Translations under genes and position numbers: made by a program
Shown here: piece after piece, positions 34,802-44,083 of the stretch
How positions within the stretch are numbered: position 1 is the stretch's first letter
Layout: every line of letters begins with the position of its first letter
Notes under the pieces: model-generated
What the model was told of the DNA's origin: nothing
Databases searched by the model: none
Seen by the model: only the letters and a program-made list of their open reading frames with translations
NCBI RefSeq assembly: GCF_900129635.1
Contig: NZ_FSRB01000001.1
Location: forward strand, 3,635,501 to 3,699,500
Length of the DNA stretch: 64,000 bases
Direction of reading: 5' to 3'
Source of the DNA: Singulisphaera sp. GP187
GTDB lineage: Bacteria; Planctomycetota; Planctomycetia; Isosphaerales; Isosphaeraceae

Positions 34802-36697
34802 ATGCACGTTTCCATCCGTCACCGAGTCATGCGACCGGCGCTCGCGCCGGCGATCCTGGCCCTGGCTTGTTCGTGGCAGGCCGTGCACGCCGGCGAGCTC
34901 ATCCCGAATCCGGCCGAGCTCCGGCTCAAGTCCGACGTTTCTTACCTGGCGGACGACGCCAGGGAAGGCCGGGGCCCCGGTACCCAAGGGATCGAGGCGG
35001 CAGCCGATTACATCGCCGGCGAATTCAAGGCGATCGGTCTCAAGCCGGCCGCCGAGTCCGACGGCTATTTTCAGTCGTTCTCGATCAGTGGTTCGCCCAC
35101 GCTGGGAACGCCGCTCGACCTCAGCCTGACCGGTCCTGGCGGGAAGTCGCTCAAGGCCGACCCGAAGCGCGACTTCCGACCGCTGGCCATTGGGACGGGG
35201 GGAACGCTCAAGGAAGTGCCTCTGGTCTTCGCCGGGTATGGGATCTCGGCCAAAGACAACGCGCGGAAGCTCGACTACGACGACTACGATGGCCTCAACG
35301 TCAAGGGGAAGGTGGTTCTCCTGATCCGCCGCGAACCGCGGCAGGATAAGGACGACAGCCCGTTCGACGGCAAACGCGATTCCAGCTTCGCGTCCTTCCG
35401 CCACAAGGCCACCAACGCGTTCCAGCACGGCGCTGCCGCAGTCTTGCTCGTCAATGACGCGTACTCCCTCAAGGGAAAGAATGATGAGCTGCTCTCCTTC
35501 GGCGCAGCGGGCACCGAACCGAACTCCACGCTCCCCTTTCTGACGGTCACGCGTGAATTCGCCGACCGGTTGCTGGCCGATGCCGAGCAACCCAGCCTCG
35601 AGGCGCTTGAGAAAGAGATCGACTCCGACCTCAAGCCCCGGTCGCGCGAGTTGAAGGGTTGGAAAGTCGACGCCCAGGTCGAGATCGAGCGCAAGGACCT
35701 CGAGACCAAGAACGTGGTCGGCGTCCTTGAAGGTTCGGGGCCGCTCGCCGAGGAAACGATCGTCATCGGCGCCCATTACGACCACCTCGGCCGTGGCGGC
35801 CTGTTCTCGGGCTCGCTCGCCTTCCTCTCGAAGGACATTCACAACGGGGCCGACGACAACGCCTCCGGCACGGCGATGGTCCTCGAAATGGCCCGCCGGC
35901 TGGCGCGTCGCACCGACCCCCTGCCCCGTCGCGTCGTCTTCATGGCGTTCTCGGGAGAAGAGCGGGGCTTGCTCGGGTCGAAGCACTATGTCGAGCACCC
36001 GCTCTATCCGCTCAAATCCACGATCATGATGGTCAACTTTGACATGGTCGGCCGGCTCAACGACAAACAGGAACTGACCATCTACGGCACCGGCACCACA
36101 CCTGGAGCCGAGGGCTTGGTCGACGCCTTGGCCCAGTCCGCCGGCTTCACCCTCAAGAAAGTTGCGGAAGGCCTCGGCCCCAGCGATCAGCAGTCCTTTT
36201 ACTTGAAGGATATCCCCGTCCTGTTTGCGTTCACCGGGACCCATCGCGACTATCATCGCCCGAGCGACGACACCGATCGGATCAACTTCGCCGGGATGTC
36301 GCGAATCGCCGACTTCTCGGAACTCCTCCTGCTCGACCTCGTCCGCCGTCCCCAGCGTCCTGAATTCACCAAGGTCGTGCGGAAAGGGGGCCACGGCGGT
36401 GGCGTCGACCCGGGCCGGGTCTCGATCTCCGCCTACCTCGGCTCGATCCCCGACTATGACGACAGCATCAAGGGCGTCAAGCTCTCGGGCGTCCGCGAAG
36501 GGAGCCCCGCCGAAAAGGGAGGCCTCAAGGCCAACGATATCGTCGTGGGCTTCGGCGGCAAACCGGTCGCCACGATTTACGACTACACCGAAAGCCTCGG
36601 CCGCTACAAGCCGGGGGACGTGGTGGACGTCGTCGTCAAGCGCGGCGAGAAAGAGGAAACCCTCAAAATCACCCTGGGGGATCGCCCTTCGGAGTAA
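34802..36697 (+). CDS. Secreted M28 metallopeptidase with PA and PDZ domains
   Basis: The ATG at 34802 is chosen because it gives a signal peptide (hydrophobic APAILALACSWQAVHAG) and follows AGGG. The open frame extends to 34718. Zinc ligands of the M28 fold are visible: GAHYDHLG, NGADDNASGTAMVLEMAR, SGEERGLLGS, NFDMVGRL and THRDYHRPSDDTD. An inserted protease-associated domain (about residues 110-230, VPLVFAGYGISAKDN to HGAAAVLLVNDAY) precedes the catalytic part. A C-terminal PDZ domain (about 560-630, GVREGSPAEKGGLKANDIVVGFGG) follows. It probably digests peptides in the periplasm. It is divergent from the M29 peptidase. Confidence 0.92.
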   Translation: MHVSIRHRVMRPALAPAILALACSWQAVHAGELIPNPAELRLKSDVSYLADDAREGRGPGTQGIEAAADYIAGEFKAIGLKPAAESDGYFQSFSISGSPTLGTPLDLSLTGPGGKSLKADPKRDFRPLAIGTGGTLKEVPLVFAGYGISAKDNARKLDYDDYDGLNVKGKVVLLIRREPRQDKDDSPFDGKRDSSFASFRHKATNAFQHGAAAVLLVNDAYSLKGKNDELLSFGAAGTEPNSTLPFLTVTREFADRLLADAEQPSLEALEKEIDSDLKPRSRELKGWKVDAQVEIERKDLETKNVVGVLEGSGPLAEETIVIGAHYDHLGRGGLFSGSLAFLSKDIHNGADDNASGTAMVLEMARRLARRTDPLPRRVVFMAFSGEERGLLGSKHYVEHPLYPLKSTIMMVNFDMVGRLNDKQELTIYGTGTTPGAEGLVDALAQSAGFTLKKVAEGLGPSDQQSFYLKDIPVLFAFTGTHRDYHRPSDDTDRINFAGMSRIADFSELLLLDLVRRPQRPEFTKVVRKGGHGGGVDPGRVSISAYLGSIPDYDDSIKGVKLSGVREGSPAEKGGLKANDIVVGFGGKPVATIYDYTESLGRYKPGDVVDVVVKRGEKEETLKITLGDRPSE

Positions 36698-36701
36698 GCG
36701 T

Positions 36702-36813
36702 CCCGTAGGGTGAGCACGGCCCACCAGCGTTCGCCCTTAAATCTCCTGAAACGGGCACCCATGCCCACCAAGCCGCGAATCAAACGGCATGGTGGGCCGT
36801 GCCCACCCTACAA
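36702..36813. repeat. Inverted repeat of the GTGGGCACGGCCCACC family, copy D
   Basis: Left arm CGTAGGGTGAGCACGGCCCACC and right arm GGTGGGCCGTGCCCACCCTACA surround about 65 bases. It starts just after the stop codon of the M28 peptidase gene. Confidence 0.75.
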
Positions 36814-36944
36814 GAGTCCTTTGGTCACGGACGGCTGGCTGGGGACCTGGTTCAGACCCCGGCCAGCCCGTCGGCATATCGCCAAGACAAAAACAAAGCA
36901 ATACGACGGCTCCTTTATTCTACCACTTTGAGTGAGTCAACGAC

Positions 36945-38273
36945 TTGAGCCGCCGAGCCGTCCGCCTTCTCAGTTTCGGAGGGGTGCTACTAGGGGCATC
37001 CCTCGGTCTGTTCGGCTGCGTTCGGATCCCCGGTCAGTCGGGTTCCCTGACGATCGCGACCTCGTGGTCGCAGGCCGAGCGAAGTCAGCTCGACGAGGCG
37101 TTCGAACGCTGGCTCGTGACCAAGACAGATCCGGAGCCGTTTGGAACGGGGATCAAGATCGATTGGCTCACCATCGAGCGGGGCCTCGACCTTTCCCGGG
37201 TGGTCCAGCCCCGCCGCGGACGCTGGGATCCCCGCCCCCCCGCGCCTGACATCGTGTTGGGCGGACCGCCGTCGAGCTATCGGCGGCTGGCGAAGCTCGG
37301 GAAGCTGGCCCCGATCGATGGCCCCGAGCCACGCCTCTGGAACAACGTCCACCGCTCGCCGATGGGTTGGGCGGTCAGGCCGAGCGGGGTCGATTCCTCG
37401 CCAAAAACCGCGACCAACCCACCCATCGCGGCGCAACCGCCCGCTTCCAGCCGACCTCCTCAATTGACGTTCGACGACCCGCGCCACGACCCGGTCGCGC
37501 TGGCCTGGGCGAAGGGGGAACTCAGCTCCGGAACCTGGGCCGAAGGCTACGCGCGGCTGGTCCAGAGTGCCGGTAACTCCCGGCGGATCGGCAGGCAAAG
37601 CGGCTCGGCGCTGGCGGCCGTCGAACGAGGGGAGGCAGAGGCGACCCCGGCGGTTGCCCTCGACGTCGCGGTTCGGTCCGGTTCGGTCCGGTTCCTCCCG
37701 GCCCCTGAAGCACCCGACTGGATCGAGGGGGCCGGAATTGTCGCGGGGCCTGGTCCTCGACAGCTCCCCCAGCTGTTCATTCAGTTCCTGAACGAGACAG
37801 GCCGAGCCGAGAAGCCACAGGCCGAGGATCCGGCGGCGGATTTCGAGGTCGACTCGCTCCTGGCCGACCTCCTGGGCGCGACGCTGGTCGACGCTCAGGA
37901 GGAACTCTGGACCGCCTGGGCGACCTTGAACCGTGCCAAATCGCCGGCCCGCGCGGCGATGTGGTTGACGCAAGCGCCCCCGTGGCCCCCGGCCTCGATC
38001 GAGAAGCTGGAAGGGGACAATGCCGAGGTCCTGGTGCAAACGCTCATCGAGCAACTCGCCCCCGACGCCGAGCTCCGCGCCTGGCTCTCACGAAGCTGGC
38101 TGGGCCCGAAGCGACTGGTGGACGGCGCGTTATTGGAAGAGATTGCCCACGCGGCGGATGGCCGCCTGGCGCGTGAGCCTCGATTCCGGGCCTGGCTCCG
38201 TGCTGAGTGGACCGCGTGGTCTCGCCAGCGTTACCGGCGGGTCACACGTACAGCAACAGGATTGAAGCCATGA
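36945..38273 (+). CDS. ABC importer substrate-binding lipoprotein
   Basis: The 442-residue protein starts at a TTG; no better start is visible. It has a hydrophobic lipoprotein signal ending in the lipobox LFGC (Cys 25). SGSLTIATSWSQAERSQLDEAFERW follows, the usual first strand of a family 1/6 solute-binding protein of the iron or thiosulfate type. PDIVLGGPPSSYRRLAKLGKLAPIDG matches the conserved 'PADVFxxxxxxxxxxLxxxGxL' region. The middle contains a Pro-rich insertion (about 150-180). The C-terminal 150 residues are unusual, with a helical EELWTAWATLNRAK repeat. Its stop codon overlaps the ATPase start (ATGA). Confidence 0.75.
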   Translation: MSRRAVRLLSFGGVLLGASLGLFGCVRIPGQSGSLTIATSWSQAERSQLDEAFERWLVTKTDPEPFGTGIKIDWLTIERGLDLSRVVQPRRGRWDPRPPAPDIVLGGPPSSYRRLAKLGKLAPIDGPEPRLWNNVHRSPMGWAVRPSGVDSSPKTATNPPIAAQPPASSRPPQLTFDDPRHDPVALAWAKGELSSGTWAEGYARLVQSAGNSRRIGRQSGSALAAVERGEAEATPAVALDVAVRSGSVRFLPAPEAPDWIEGAGIVAGPGPRQLPQLFIQFLNETGRAEKPQAEDPAADFEVDSLLADLLGATLVDAQEELWTAWATLNRAKSPARAAMWLTQAPPWPPASIEKLEGDNAEVLVQTLIEQLAPDAELRAWLSRSWLGPKRLVDGALLEEIAHAADGRLAREPRFRAWLRAEWTAWSRQRYRRVTRTATGLKP

Positions 38274-39367
38274 TCCGGGTCACCCTCGAAGGTCTGACCA
38301 AGCGCTACGATCGAGTCGCCGTGGTCGATGGGGCCTCGCTCGAAATCCCTCCGGGCGAGCTCACGTTCCTGCTCGGTCCGACCGGGGCGGGCAAGTCGAC
38401 GCTCGCCCGGCTCGTGACCGGTCTGGACACGCTCGATGATGGCGAAATCTTCTTCGACGACCGGGTGATGAACGTCATCCCTCCTCAGGAACGCAAGGTC
38501 GGCCTCGTGTTCCAGGACGATGCGCTCTGGCCGCGATTGAGCGTGGCGGAGAACATCGGTTACGGCCTGAAAGTCCAGCGGATGCCCCGCGCGGAGCGTC
38601 TGGAACGGGTCGCGGAAGCCATGGGCGCGTTGCGGATCGATAGCCTGGCCGAGAAACGACCCGGCCACCTCACAAGCCTCCAGCGTCAGCGCGTGGCGCT
38701 GGCGCGGGCCCTGGCGGTTCGGCCCCAACTCCTGATCCTCGACGAACCGTTGGCGCGACTCGAGAGCCGGGTGCGCGAGGAGTTCCGCGACGAGATCCGC
38801 CGGATCCACGCCGAGACCGAGATCACCACCCTCGTCCTCACTCAAAATGCGAAGGAAGCCCTGTCCGTGGCCGACCGCCTGGCGGTGATGGATCTGGGGA
38901 AGGTGGTTCAAGTCGGACCGGCGCACGAGGTCTATAACCGTCCCGCCGACACGTTCGTCGCCCGCTTTCTCGGTCCGACCAACCTGGTGCAAGGCCAGGT
39001 CGAGTCGGCCGACAGTCGGGGCGAGGTCGTCGTCCGCACCCCGTTCGGCCGGATGGTCGGCCAGAGCTTGAACGGTCCCTTGCCGGCCGGGTCACCCGTC
39101 ACCGTCTCGATCCGCCCGGAAGCCGTGTCCGTCGGCACAACCATCCCGCCGGGATCGAACCGATTCGCCGCGACCGTCGAGCGCCTCGTATTCCTGGGCG
39201 AAGTCCGCCAAGTCCACCTTCGAGGCCCCGGCGATTGGCCCGTCGTCGCCTTGGCCCTCCAATGCCAGTCGCAAAACCTCCGCGAAGGGCAGAGCCTCAC
39301 CTTCTCAATCCCGGCCGAACTCGTCGTCGTGCTCCAAGGCAAATACGCCATCCCCAAGAACGTCTGA
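38270..39367 (+). CDS. ABC importer ATP-binding protein with degenerate signature
   Basis: The start overlaps the preceding gene by four bases. The 365-residue protein has the MalK/FbpC layout: ATPase domain (1-235) and C-terminal TOBE domain (about 280-365). Walker A (GPTGAGKST), Q-loop (GLVFQDDALWP) and Walker B (LLILDEPLARLE) are intact. The LSGGQ signature is replaced by LTSLQ, the D-loop is ARLE instead of SALD, and the switch His before the 'EAL' segment is Gln (LVLTQNAKEAL). These changes predict weak or altered ATP hydrolysis. Its last 70 codons are duplicated at 43861. Its permease is 10 kb downstream at 48400. Confidence 0.88.
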   Translation: MIRVTLEGLTKRYDRVAVVDGASLEIPPGELTFLLGPTGAGKSTLARLVTGLDTLDDGEIFFDDRVMNVIPPQERKVGLVFQDDALWPRLSVAENIGYGLKVQRMPRAERLERVAEAMGALRIDSLAEKRPGHLTSLQRQRVALARALAVRPQLLILDEPLARLESRVREEFRDEIRRIHAETEITTLVLTQNAKEALSVADRLAVMDLGKVVQVGPAHEVYNRPADTFVARFLGPTNLVQGQVESADSRGEVVVRTPFGRMVGQSLNGPLPAGSPVTVSIRPEAVSVGTTIPPGSNRFAATVERLVFLGEVRQVHLRGPGDWPVVALALQCQSQNLREGQSLTFSIPAELVVVLQGKYAIPKNV

Positions 39368-39562
39368 TCCAACGCGACCGGCCGGGACCACCGAACGCCC
39401 CAACGCCCCCCTTGGCGACGGGCTCCAGCCCGAACCGGTACGTGTTGCTACCGTTGCCATGCCGATCCACCCGGCGACCCCGACCGTCAAAGCTTCAATA
39501 CGTCCCTGCCTTCGGTGCCAGCCCCCTTACGCCTACCCAGGGCACGCTCTCGCCCCGCTCTG

Positions 39563-39750
39563 AATTCACGAGCCGGCTCACCCATCATGCTGCTGGCCGA
39601 CGGGTCGGTGCAATTCATCAAGGACGCGATCAACCAGCGAACCGGAACTGCCAAGTCACCTTTTTTTTCAAGGCTCACATCCACAGCAACGTTGAGATCA
39701 CTCCGTGGGCCGCCAAGTTCCCCTGGACCTCGGCGGCCTCTCCTGATGTT
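39563..39750 (+). pseudogene. Remnant of a DUF1559 gene end and its terminator
   Basis: 39563-39658 reads SRAGSPIMLLADGSVQFIKDAINQRTG in frame, matching the C-terminal DUF1559 signature (MADGSVRFIKQTIDQRT) of the intact gene at 44640. 39687-39750 then resembles the terminator segment at 46292-46369 (GAGATCACTCCG, GGCCGCCAAGTTC, GGCGGCCTCT). The order matches the intact locus, but about 500 bases of DUF1559 end and of the following gene are lost. I infer this is decayed copy 1 of a duplicated block. Confidence 0.75.
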
Positions 39751-39855
39751 CCGCACCAAGCAAGATCAGACTCCCTGATTGGTGCGCCATCCGCCGGTAA
39801 ACCGCGACACCGGAGCCTGCTCCTGTCTCCGATCAAATCATCGGACGTTGCCGAG

Positions 39856-40572
39856 TTACCGAGCGACCATGCCGCCCGGGTCGGAGTCCCCAATCGGGTG
39901 GCTGCCGGATTCGGGATTGCCGACGTTGTTGGTGGGGACCGTTTGCTGGGTGAATGCGGTAAAGTATCCGGCCCATTGGTCGGTGCCGAGATCCACCAGG
40001 ACCGCTCCGTCCTGCCAGATATCGTTGTGGTCATTTCGATCGTCGACACCGTTGTTTAAAAACGGAGCCCTCGAACCCTGGTTCATATGGATGTCATGGA
40101 TTCCAAGGCCCCCGCTCTTGTAGGTGCGGCCGAAGACGTAGACGTCGTATTGATTCGTTTTCGCGTTCAGAAGTAGCCTCGAGAGCGTCGCCGTGGGCTC
40201 GGGGTGCCCGGTGCCGTCCATGACGTCACTGTTGCGCCACGGCCCAGTCGCCTTGAGGACGTCGCCACGGAGGAAGTCGAGCGCCGGCGGACCCGTGCTC
40301 CCGGTCAGGTCATGGAATCCGGGAGTCGCCTCTTTGAGTGTGTCCCGAAGAGCGGACTGGAAGTCGAAAATGAGCCTGTACCTGAGCAGGTCGTCGGAGT
40401 CACTCGTCCCGACGTTGATCGCGATGTCCCATTTTTCCGGCGCCCCACCCCCACGCGACGCGACATCAAGCGCGGCATGGAGATGATACTGAATTTCGTG
40501 AGGACGAGGGCTCGACTTCAGTTGCGGGTCGCCCGCCACCTTGCACTTGACGAATCCGTACGTAAGCGCCAT
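39856..40572 (-). CDS. DUF2278 (YukJ-like) protein
   Basis: The 238-residue protein begins LTYGFVKCKVAGDPQL and contains the family's HEIQYHLHAALDV region and an AINVGTSDSDDLLRY segment. It also has PPALDFLRGDVLK, YDVYVFGRTYKSGGLGIHDIHMNQGS and NDIWQDGAVLVDLG. The invariant 'HDIHMNQG' and 'DGA' motifs put it in DUF2278, whose biochemical role is unknown. It has no signal peptide. It is the last of three minus-strand genes, after the metallophosphoesterase and the histidine phosphatase. Confidence 0.88.
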   Translation of the reverse strand: MALTYGFVKCKVAGDPQLKSSPRPHEIQYHLHAALDVASRGGGAPEKWDIAINVGTSDSDDLLRYRLIFDFQSALRDTLKEATPGFHDLTGSTGPPALDFLRGDVLKATGPWRNSDVMDGTGHPEPTATLSRLLLNAKTNQYDVYVFGRTYKSGGLGIHDIHMNQGSRAPFLNNGVDDRNDHNDIWQDGAVLVDLGTDQWAGYFTAFTQQTVPTNNVGNPESGSHPIGDSDPGGMVAR

Positions 40573-40666
40573 GGCTTCCTCATTTCTTTTGGTTCAAGCG
40601 ATGGGTCGGTCACATCAACGATGCAGAGAATTGAGGCCCCCCGAGATGATCTCTCGATCGTTCGAG

Positions 40667-41935
40667 TCACTTGCCGCGAGGCTTGGCGTGTCCATGACCA
40701 GAAGAGGCTGGCGCGACGTGGGCGGCCGAGGCCGGGCGGTCTACCAGTTGGTGCGTCTTCCAGTTCAGCCGAAAGCTGTCCACCGGCTGGTCGGGTGGCG
40801 GATCGTCGAAGGGGACGAGAAAGTACTCGCCCGTCAGAGTGTCAGCGTCGATGCTGATCCGCAGGAAGCCTGGATTCGTTTCCTGGTAGCACTCCAGGAC
40901 CACCCCCGCGGCGGTGGTCTGGAACGGCCTCCCCGCGGGGATGGGATGGCGTGCCATATCGAGTTGGAGTTGATGCAGGGCCTTGGGCTGATCGGCGTAG
41001 CCGCCGGCCCCGGCGACGACGAAGGGGATCTTCCTCTCCTCAACAACGCGGGTGAAGCGTTGGTAGTTATGGACATGCCCCGAGAAGACCGCGTCGGGCC
41101 ATCGCCCGGCGACGCTGCTGGCGCGTTCGACAGCGGCAAGGATCGCGGGAGACCCGCCGTGGTCGGCGTCGAGCGAATAGGGAGGATGATGAACGGCCAC
41201 GATCAGACATTTCTCGGCCGGGGCGGAGCGTATTTGCCCCTCGAACCAGCGTTGCTGCTCAATCGTCCCGCGACCGTCGAGGCTGCCGTCAACATTGGAA
41301 TAGAGACCAATGATCGTCGCGAACGGGGCCTCGAGTGTCCAGTAGACATACGGCTGAGTCATCGTCTCGCGATACGTCGAAACATGCTTGGGCGACGAGG
41401 CGCAAAAGTTCTCGAGGAAGCCGGCGAGCGTCGTCTCGTGGTCCGGCTCATCGCCCGGCCTGGTGATCGTGTCGCCGTCGTGGTTGCCGGGGATCGCAAA
41501 GATCGGGGCCGGGTAATACTTGTAGGGATCGTAGAACTGGACCTCGTAGAGCTCACGCAGACCGTTGAAATAGACGACATCCCCCAAATGGTAGAAGAAA
41601 GCGGCTCGGTCGGGCGTGGCCGCCGACTGGATCTGCGCCTCCATCGCATGGGCAATGGCCTCCTGAGCGGCCGTGCCGTGAATCCCACCGGTGTCACCGA
41701 CACAGTGGAAGACGAGCTTGCCCGCGGCCTCGATCCGTTTCTCCTCCTCAGAGCTGCGCAGCACAACGTCGAGCGGGAGCGAGAGATTCTGAAAGTTCGT
41801 AAACGGCGGCGGAATGAAGCGAGGTGTGCTCTTCGTTGACGCCACCGGATCGCCGAACGGCCTGCGTGGCTTGCTGAACCGCGAGGAATTGACGGGGGTG
41901 CCCTGCCCCGGCGGGAGGTGGGGAATACCGTGCAT
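40667..41935 (-). CDS. Calcineurin-like metallophosphoesterase
   Basis: The 422-residue protein has the two-metal phosphoesterase motifs in order: FHCVGDTGG (near residue 76), YHLGDVVYFNG (near 115), IPGNHDGD (near 148), AVHHPPYS (near 242) and FSGHVHNYQRF (near 290). The start at 41935 has AAGGGG upstream. The first about 65 residues are Pro-rich and probably unstructured, and no signal peptide is seen. The core resembles purple acid phosphatase/PhoD-type folds, but the substrate is not evident. It lies between a DUF2278 gene and a histidine phosphatase gene on the same strand. Confidence 0.9.
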   Translation of the reverse strand: MHGIPHLPPGQGTPVNSSRFSKPRRPFGDPVASTKSTPRFIPPPFTNFQNLSLPLDVVLRSSEEEKRIEAAGKLVFHCVGDTGGIHGTAAQEAIAHAMEAQIQSAATPDRAAFFYHLGDVVYFNGLRELYEVQFYDPYKYYPAPIFAIPGNHDGDTITRPGDEPDHETTLAGFLENFCASSPKHVSTYRETMTQPYVYWTLEAPFATIIGLYSNVDGSLDGRGTIEQQRWFEGQIRSAPAEKCLIVAVHHPPYSLDADHGGSPAILAAVERASSVAGRWPDAVFSGHVHNYQRFTRVVEERKIPFVVAGAGGYADQPKALHQLQLDMARHPIPAGRPFQTTAAGVVLECYQETNPGFLRISIDADTLTGEYFLVPFDDPPPDQPVDSFRLNWKTHQLVDRPASAAHVAPASSGHGHAKPRGK

Positions 41936-42100
41936 TTTCAGCCCCTTTTTTTCAATTCGCTATCAACTTACACCTAACAGAACTATACCCATTGATTTGC
42001 AGCACGATCCCAGCACCCAATGGCATGATTGTCCGGCACGGGGATCACTTGGCAAAATTCTGCCAATCGCCCGCAGTGGGCCGGGGCTGATGGGGGGAGG

Positions 42101-42685
42101 TCAGCCCAAAGGAAGGGAATCGCCCGGCGGGGACCGAAGGTCGTCGTCGGTCAGGTGTTCGTTGATGCAGACAGTGCGGCCCGCGATGACGCCGCCGTCG
42201 GCGTCATAACTGACCTGAAGGAGCCAACCGAAGACGTCGTCCGGCCAGCCATCGGGCCAGGCCGACGAGGCGGGAAGCGCACCGGCGTCGACGCCGAGCG
42301 CACCGGCGAGCGGCAGGAGGCGTTCGTGATGCCAGCAGATCAGGATGTCGGAATTCGCGAATTTCTCCTTGTCCATCAGGTGTGCGGCCAGGGCTTGGTA
42401 TTCGCTGTCTTCGAATTTTTTCTCAACCGCCAGCCCAAGCGACGAGGCCAGGGGCGCGATCGTCTGCGAAGGGCGTTTGCTCTCGGGCGAGTCCGCCGCC
42501 GCAATAAGGTGCGTGAACCGGATGGGAGTGCCTGAGTTCGCCCCCACAAGCGTATAGTTTTTGAAATAACCGACGTAGGCCCGGGCGCGGGCCTGGCCCG
42601 CGGGCGAGAGGTCGGGGCCACGATCCGGTTTCTCGGCGTGGCGGATCAGGAGGATGTTCGAGTGCGCGAGTGGGACGGTTGCCAT
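42101..42685 (-). CDS. Histidine phosphatase superfamily protein
   Basis: The start is taken at ATG 42685 with an AGGAA upstream, giving 194 residues; the frame is open to 42769. The catalytic motif ILLIRHAEKPD (Arg-His-x-x) is near residue 14. The second Arg/His of the phosphate pocket would be ICWHHERLLPLAGAL near 130. The protein is short compared with phosphoglycerate mutases and closer to the SixA/YfhL-like bacterial branch. The substrate is unknown. It is first of the three-gene minus-strand cluster with a metallophosphoesterase and DUF2278. Confidence 0.85.
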   Translation of the reverse strand: MATVPLAHSNILLIRHAEKPDRGPDLSPAGQARARAYVGYFKNYTLVGANSGTPIRFTHLIAAADSPESKRPSQTIAPLASSLGLAVEKKFEDSEYQALAAHLMDKEKFANSDILICWHHERLLPLAGALGVDAGALPASSAWPDGWPDDVFGWLLQVSYDADGGVIAGRTVCINEHLTDDDLRSPPGDSLPLG

Positions 42686-43364
42686 CGGGACATTCCTGTT
42701 GCAGGTGCAAGTGCAGGTTGTGAACCGCGGTGTGCTGTCGGCGTCGCGAAGTTGGAGGTTTCCGGGCAATCCAAGAAGGAGGGGGGGAGGGGACGGTACA
42801 CTCGCGAAACTGCCCGCAATCCCTCGAATCGATCAGAGCGGCCCACCCCAGAGACTGCTGGATCGGATTTTCGTAGCTGAGGAGATCGAGATTCGCCTGA
42901 TCGGCGGCCCCGCCGGGCACAGCCGATTCGGAAGCCCGCTCCGCGACGGCCTCGCGAAACCAAAGGTCCGTGGAATCGCGAGGCCGAAAAGGACGATGGT
43001 CGGCGAGAAATGAGGGCGAACGCACTCCTGTTCGGCCATGCCTGAGTCTCGTGGGAAGTCTATGCCAAGTGGTCGCATCTTATTGACAATACCAACACTT
43101 CTTAGCACAGACATGTATGCTTCCCATTCATTGGCTATCGGATTGCAGGATATCTGGTTTCTCTGACACTGACAAGGGATCGGTCAAGATTCACGCGAGA
43201 TCTGACGTCACGGGTCTGGATCGTCGTCTGAACACGAACTCGGTGTCCCTTCGGCTCCGCCCCCGGGGAACGAGACAGAGCCAAAACGTCAGGCGCGGAT
43301 CGTTCGGGCTGATTTGCACGAGCGATGGCCTGCCCATACACAGGAAGGATCAAAATGGCGAATC
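42686..43364. other. Intergenic, no gene identified
   Basis: About 680 bases upstream of the histidine phosphatase gene. It has a G-rich run (42776-42791) and a TTGACA at about 43084, but no gene. Confidence 0.4.
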
Positions 43365-43735
43365 TTGCGAGCCGACCGGGGAATGTTATGATCTCAAACA
43401 GGGCCAGGCGCTCTCTCGATCGAGGGTAAGGTCGCGAATGTCATCGGGCCAGGGACCGTCGGGTCGCCCTTATCTCCCTCGGCGTCAAAATGACGCGTAC
43501 CATCTCCCCCCCTACCGCCGCAAATCGCACGACGGAACCGAGGCGCGCTCGTAGTCGCCATGGGGTATCACTTCCTCGAGGTCGATCCGGCACAGCCCTT
43601 GCCCGACTCGACGAGATCCTCTCGCACGGCTCGCCGATCCGAGAACTCGGCAGATCGCAAATGACGAGTCCCATCACTCGAGACGAAACGCGAGAAAACC
43701 AGCCCCTCGGTGAGACCCCAATCGTGAGGGACAAA
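43365..43735 (+). pseudogene. Internally deleted copy of the DUF1501 gene with its promoter
   Basis: The 5' part (43365-43560) aligns with 46767-46935, including the promoter TTGCGA-N16-TATGAT and the start region. It then jumps to the 3' end: 43561-43735 aligns with 48169-48345 (GYHFLEVDPAQPLPD against RFLGIDPTQTLPD, and the end 'GSPIRELG'). About 1.2 kb of the middle is missing. It continues directly into the ATPase-end remnant at 43861. Confidence 0.8.
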
Positions 43736-43860
43736 CAGCCACACACTTCAATCGGGATATCTGGGAGATTCGGCAAAGATGGGTGCTCAGTCGCGAGACT
43801 TGACGAATCACCCAAGTTTCCCGCCTTGCCCTCTTTAGGTGCCTGGCTACCGACTCCCGC

Positions 43861-44071
43861 GCCGGGGTCGAACCGATTCGCCGCGACCGTCGAGCGCCTC
43901 ATATTCCTGGGCGAAGTCCGCCAAGTCCACCTTCGAGGCCCCGGCGATTGGCCCGTCGTCGCCTTGGCCCTCCAATGCCAGTCGCAAAACCTCCGCGAAG
44001 GGCAGAGCCTCACCTTCTCAATCCCGGCCGAACTCGTCGTCGTGCTCCAAGGCAAATACGCCATCCCCAAG
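43861..44071 (+). pseudogene. Duplicated 3' end of the ABC ATPase gene
   Basis: These 211 bases match 39148-39358 with two mismatches and encode the same TOBE end (PGSNRFAATVERLIFLGEVR onward, ending GKYAIPKAP). There is no ATPase domain. Weaker similarity runs on to about 44190 (CCATGCCG, ATCCGGCAACC). It is the left edge of the second copy of the duplicated block. Confidence 0.92.
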
Positions 44072-44083
44072 GCCCCCTAGTCT

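Noticed and set aside
43490..44080. Intact gene over the DUF1501 and ATPase remnants
   Set aside because: The frame is a fusion of two decayed fragments; its parts match the ends of other genes and it lacks any complete domain.
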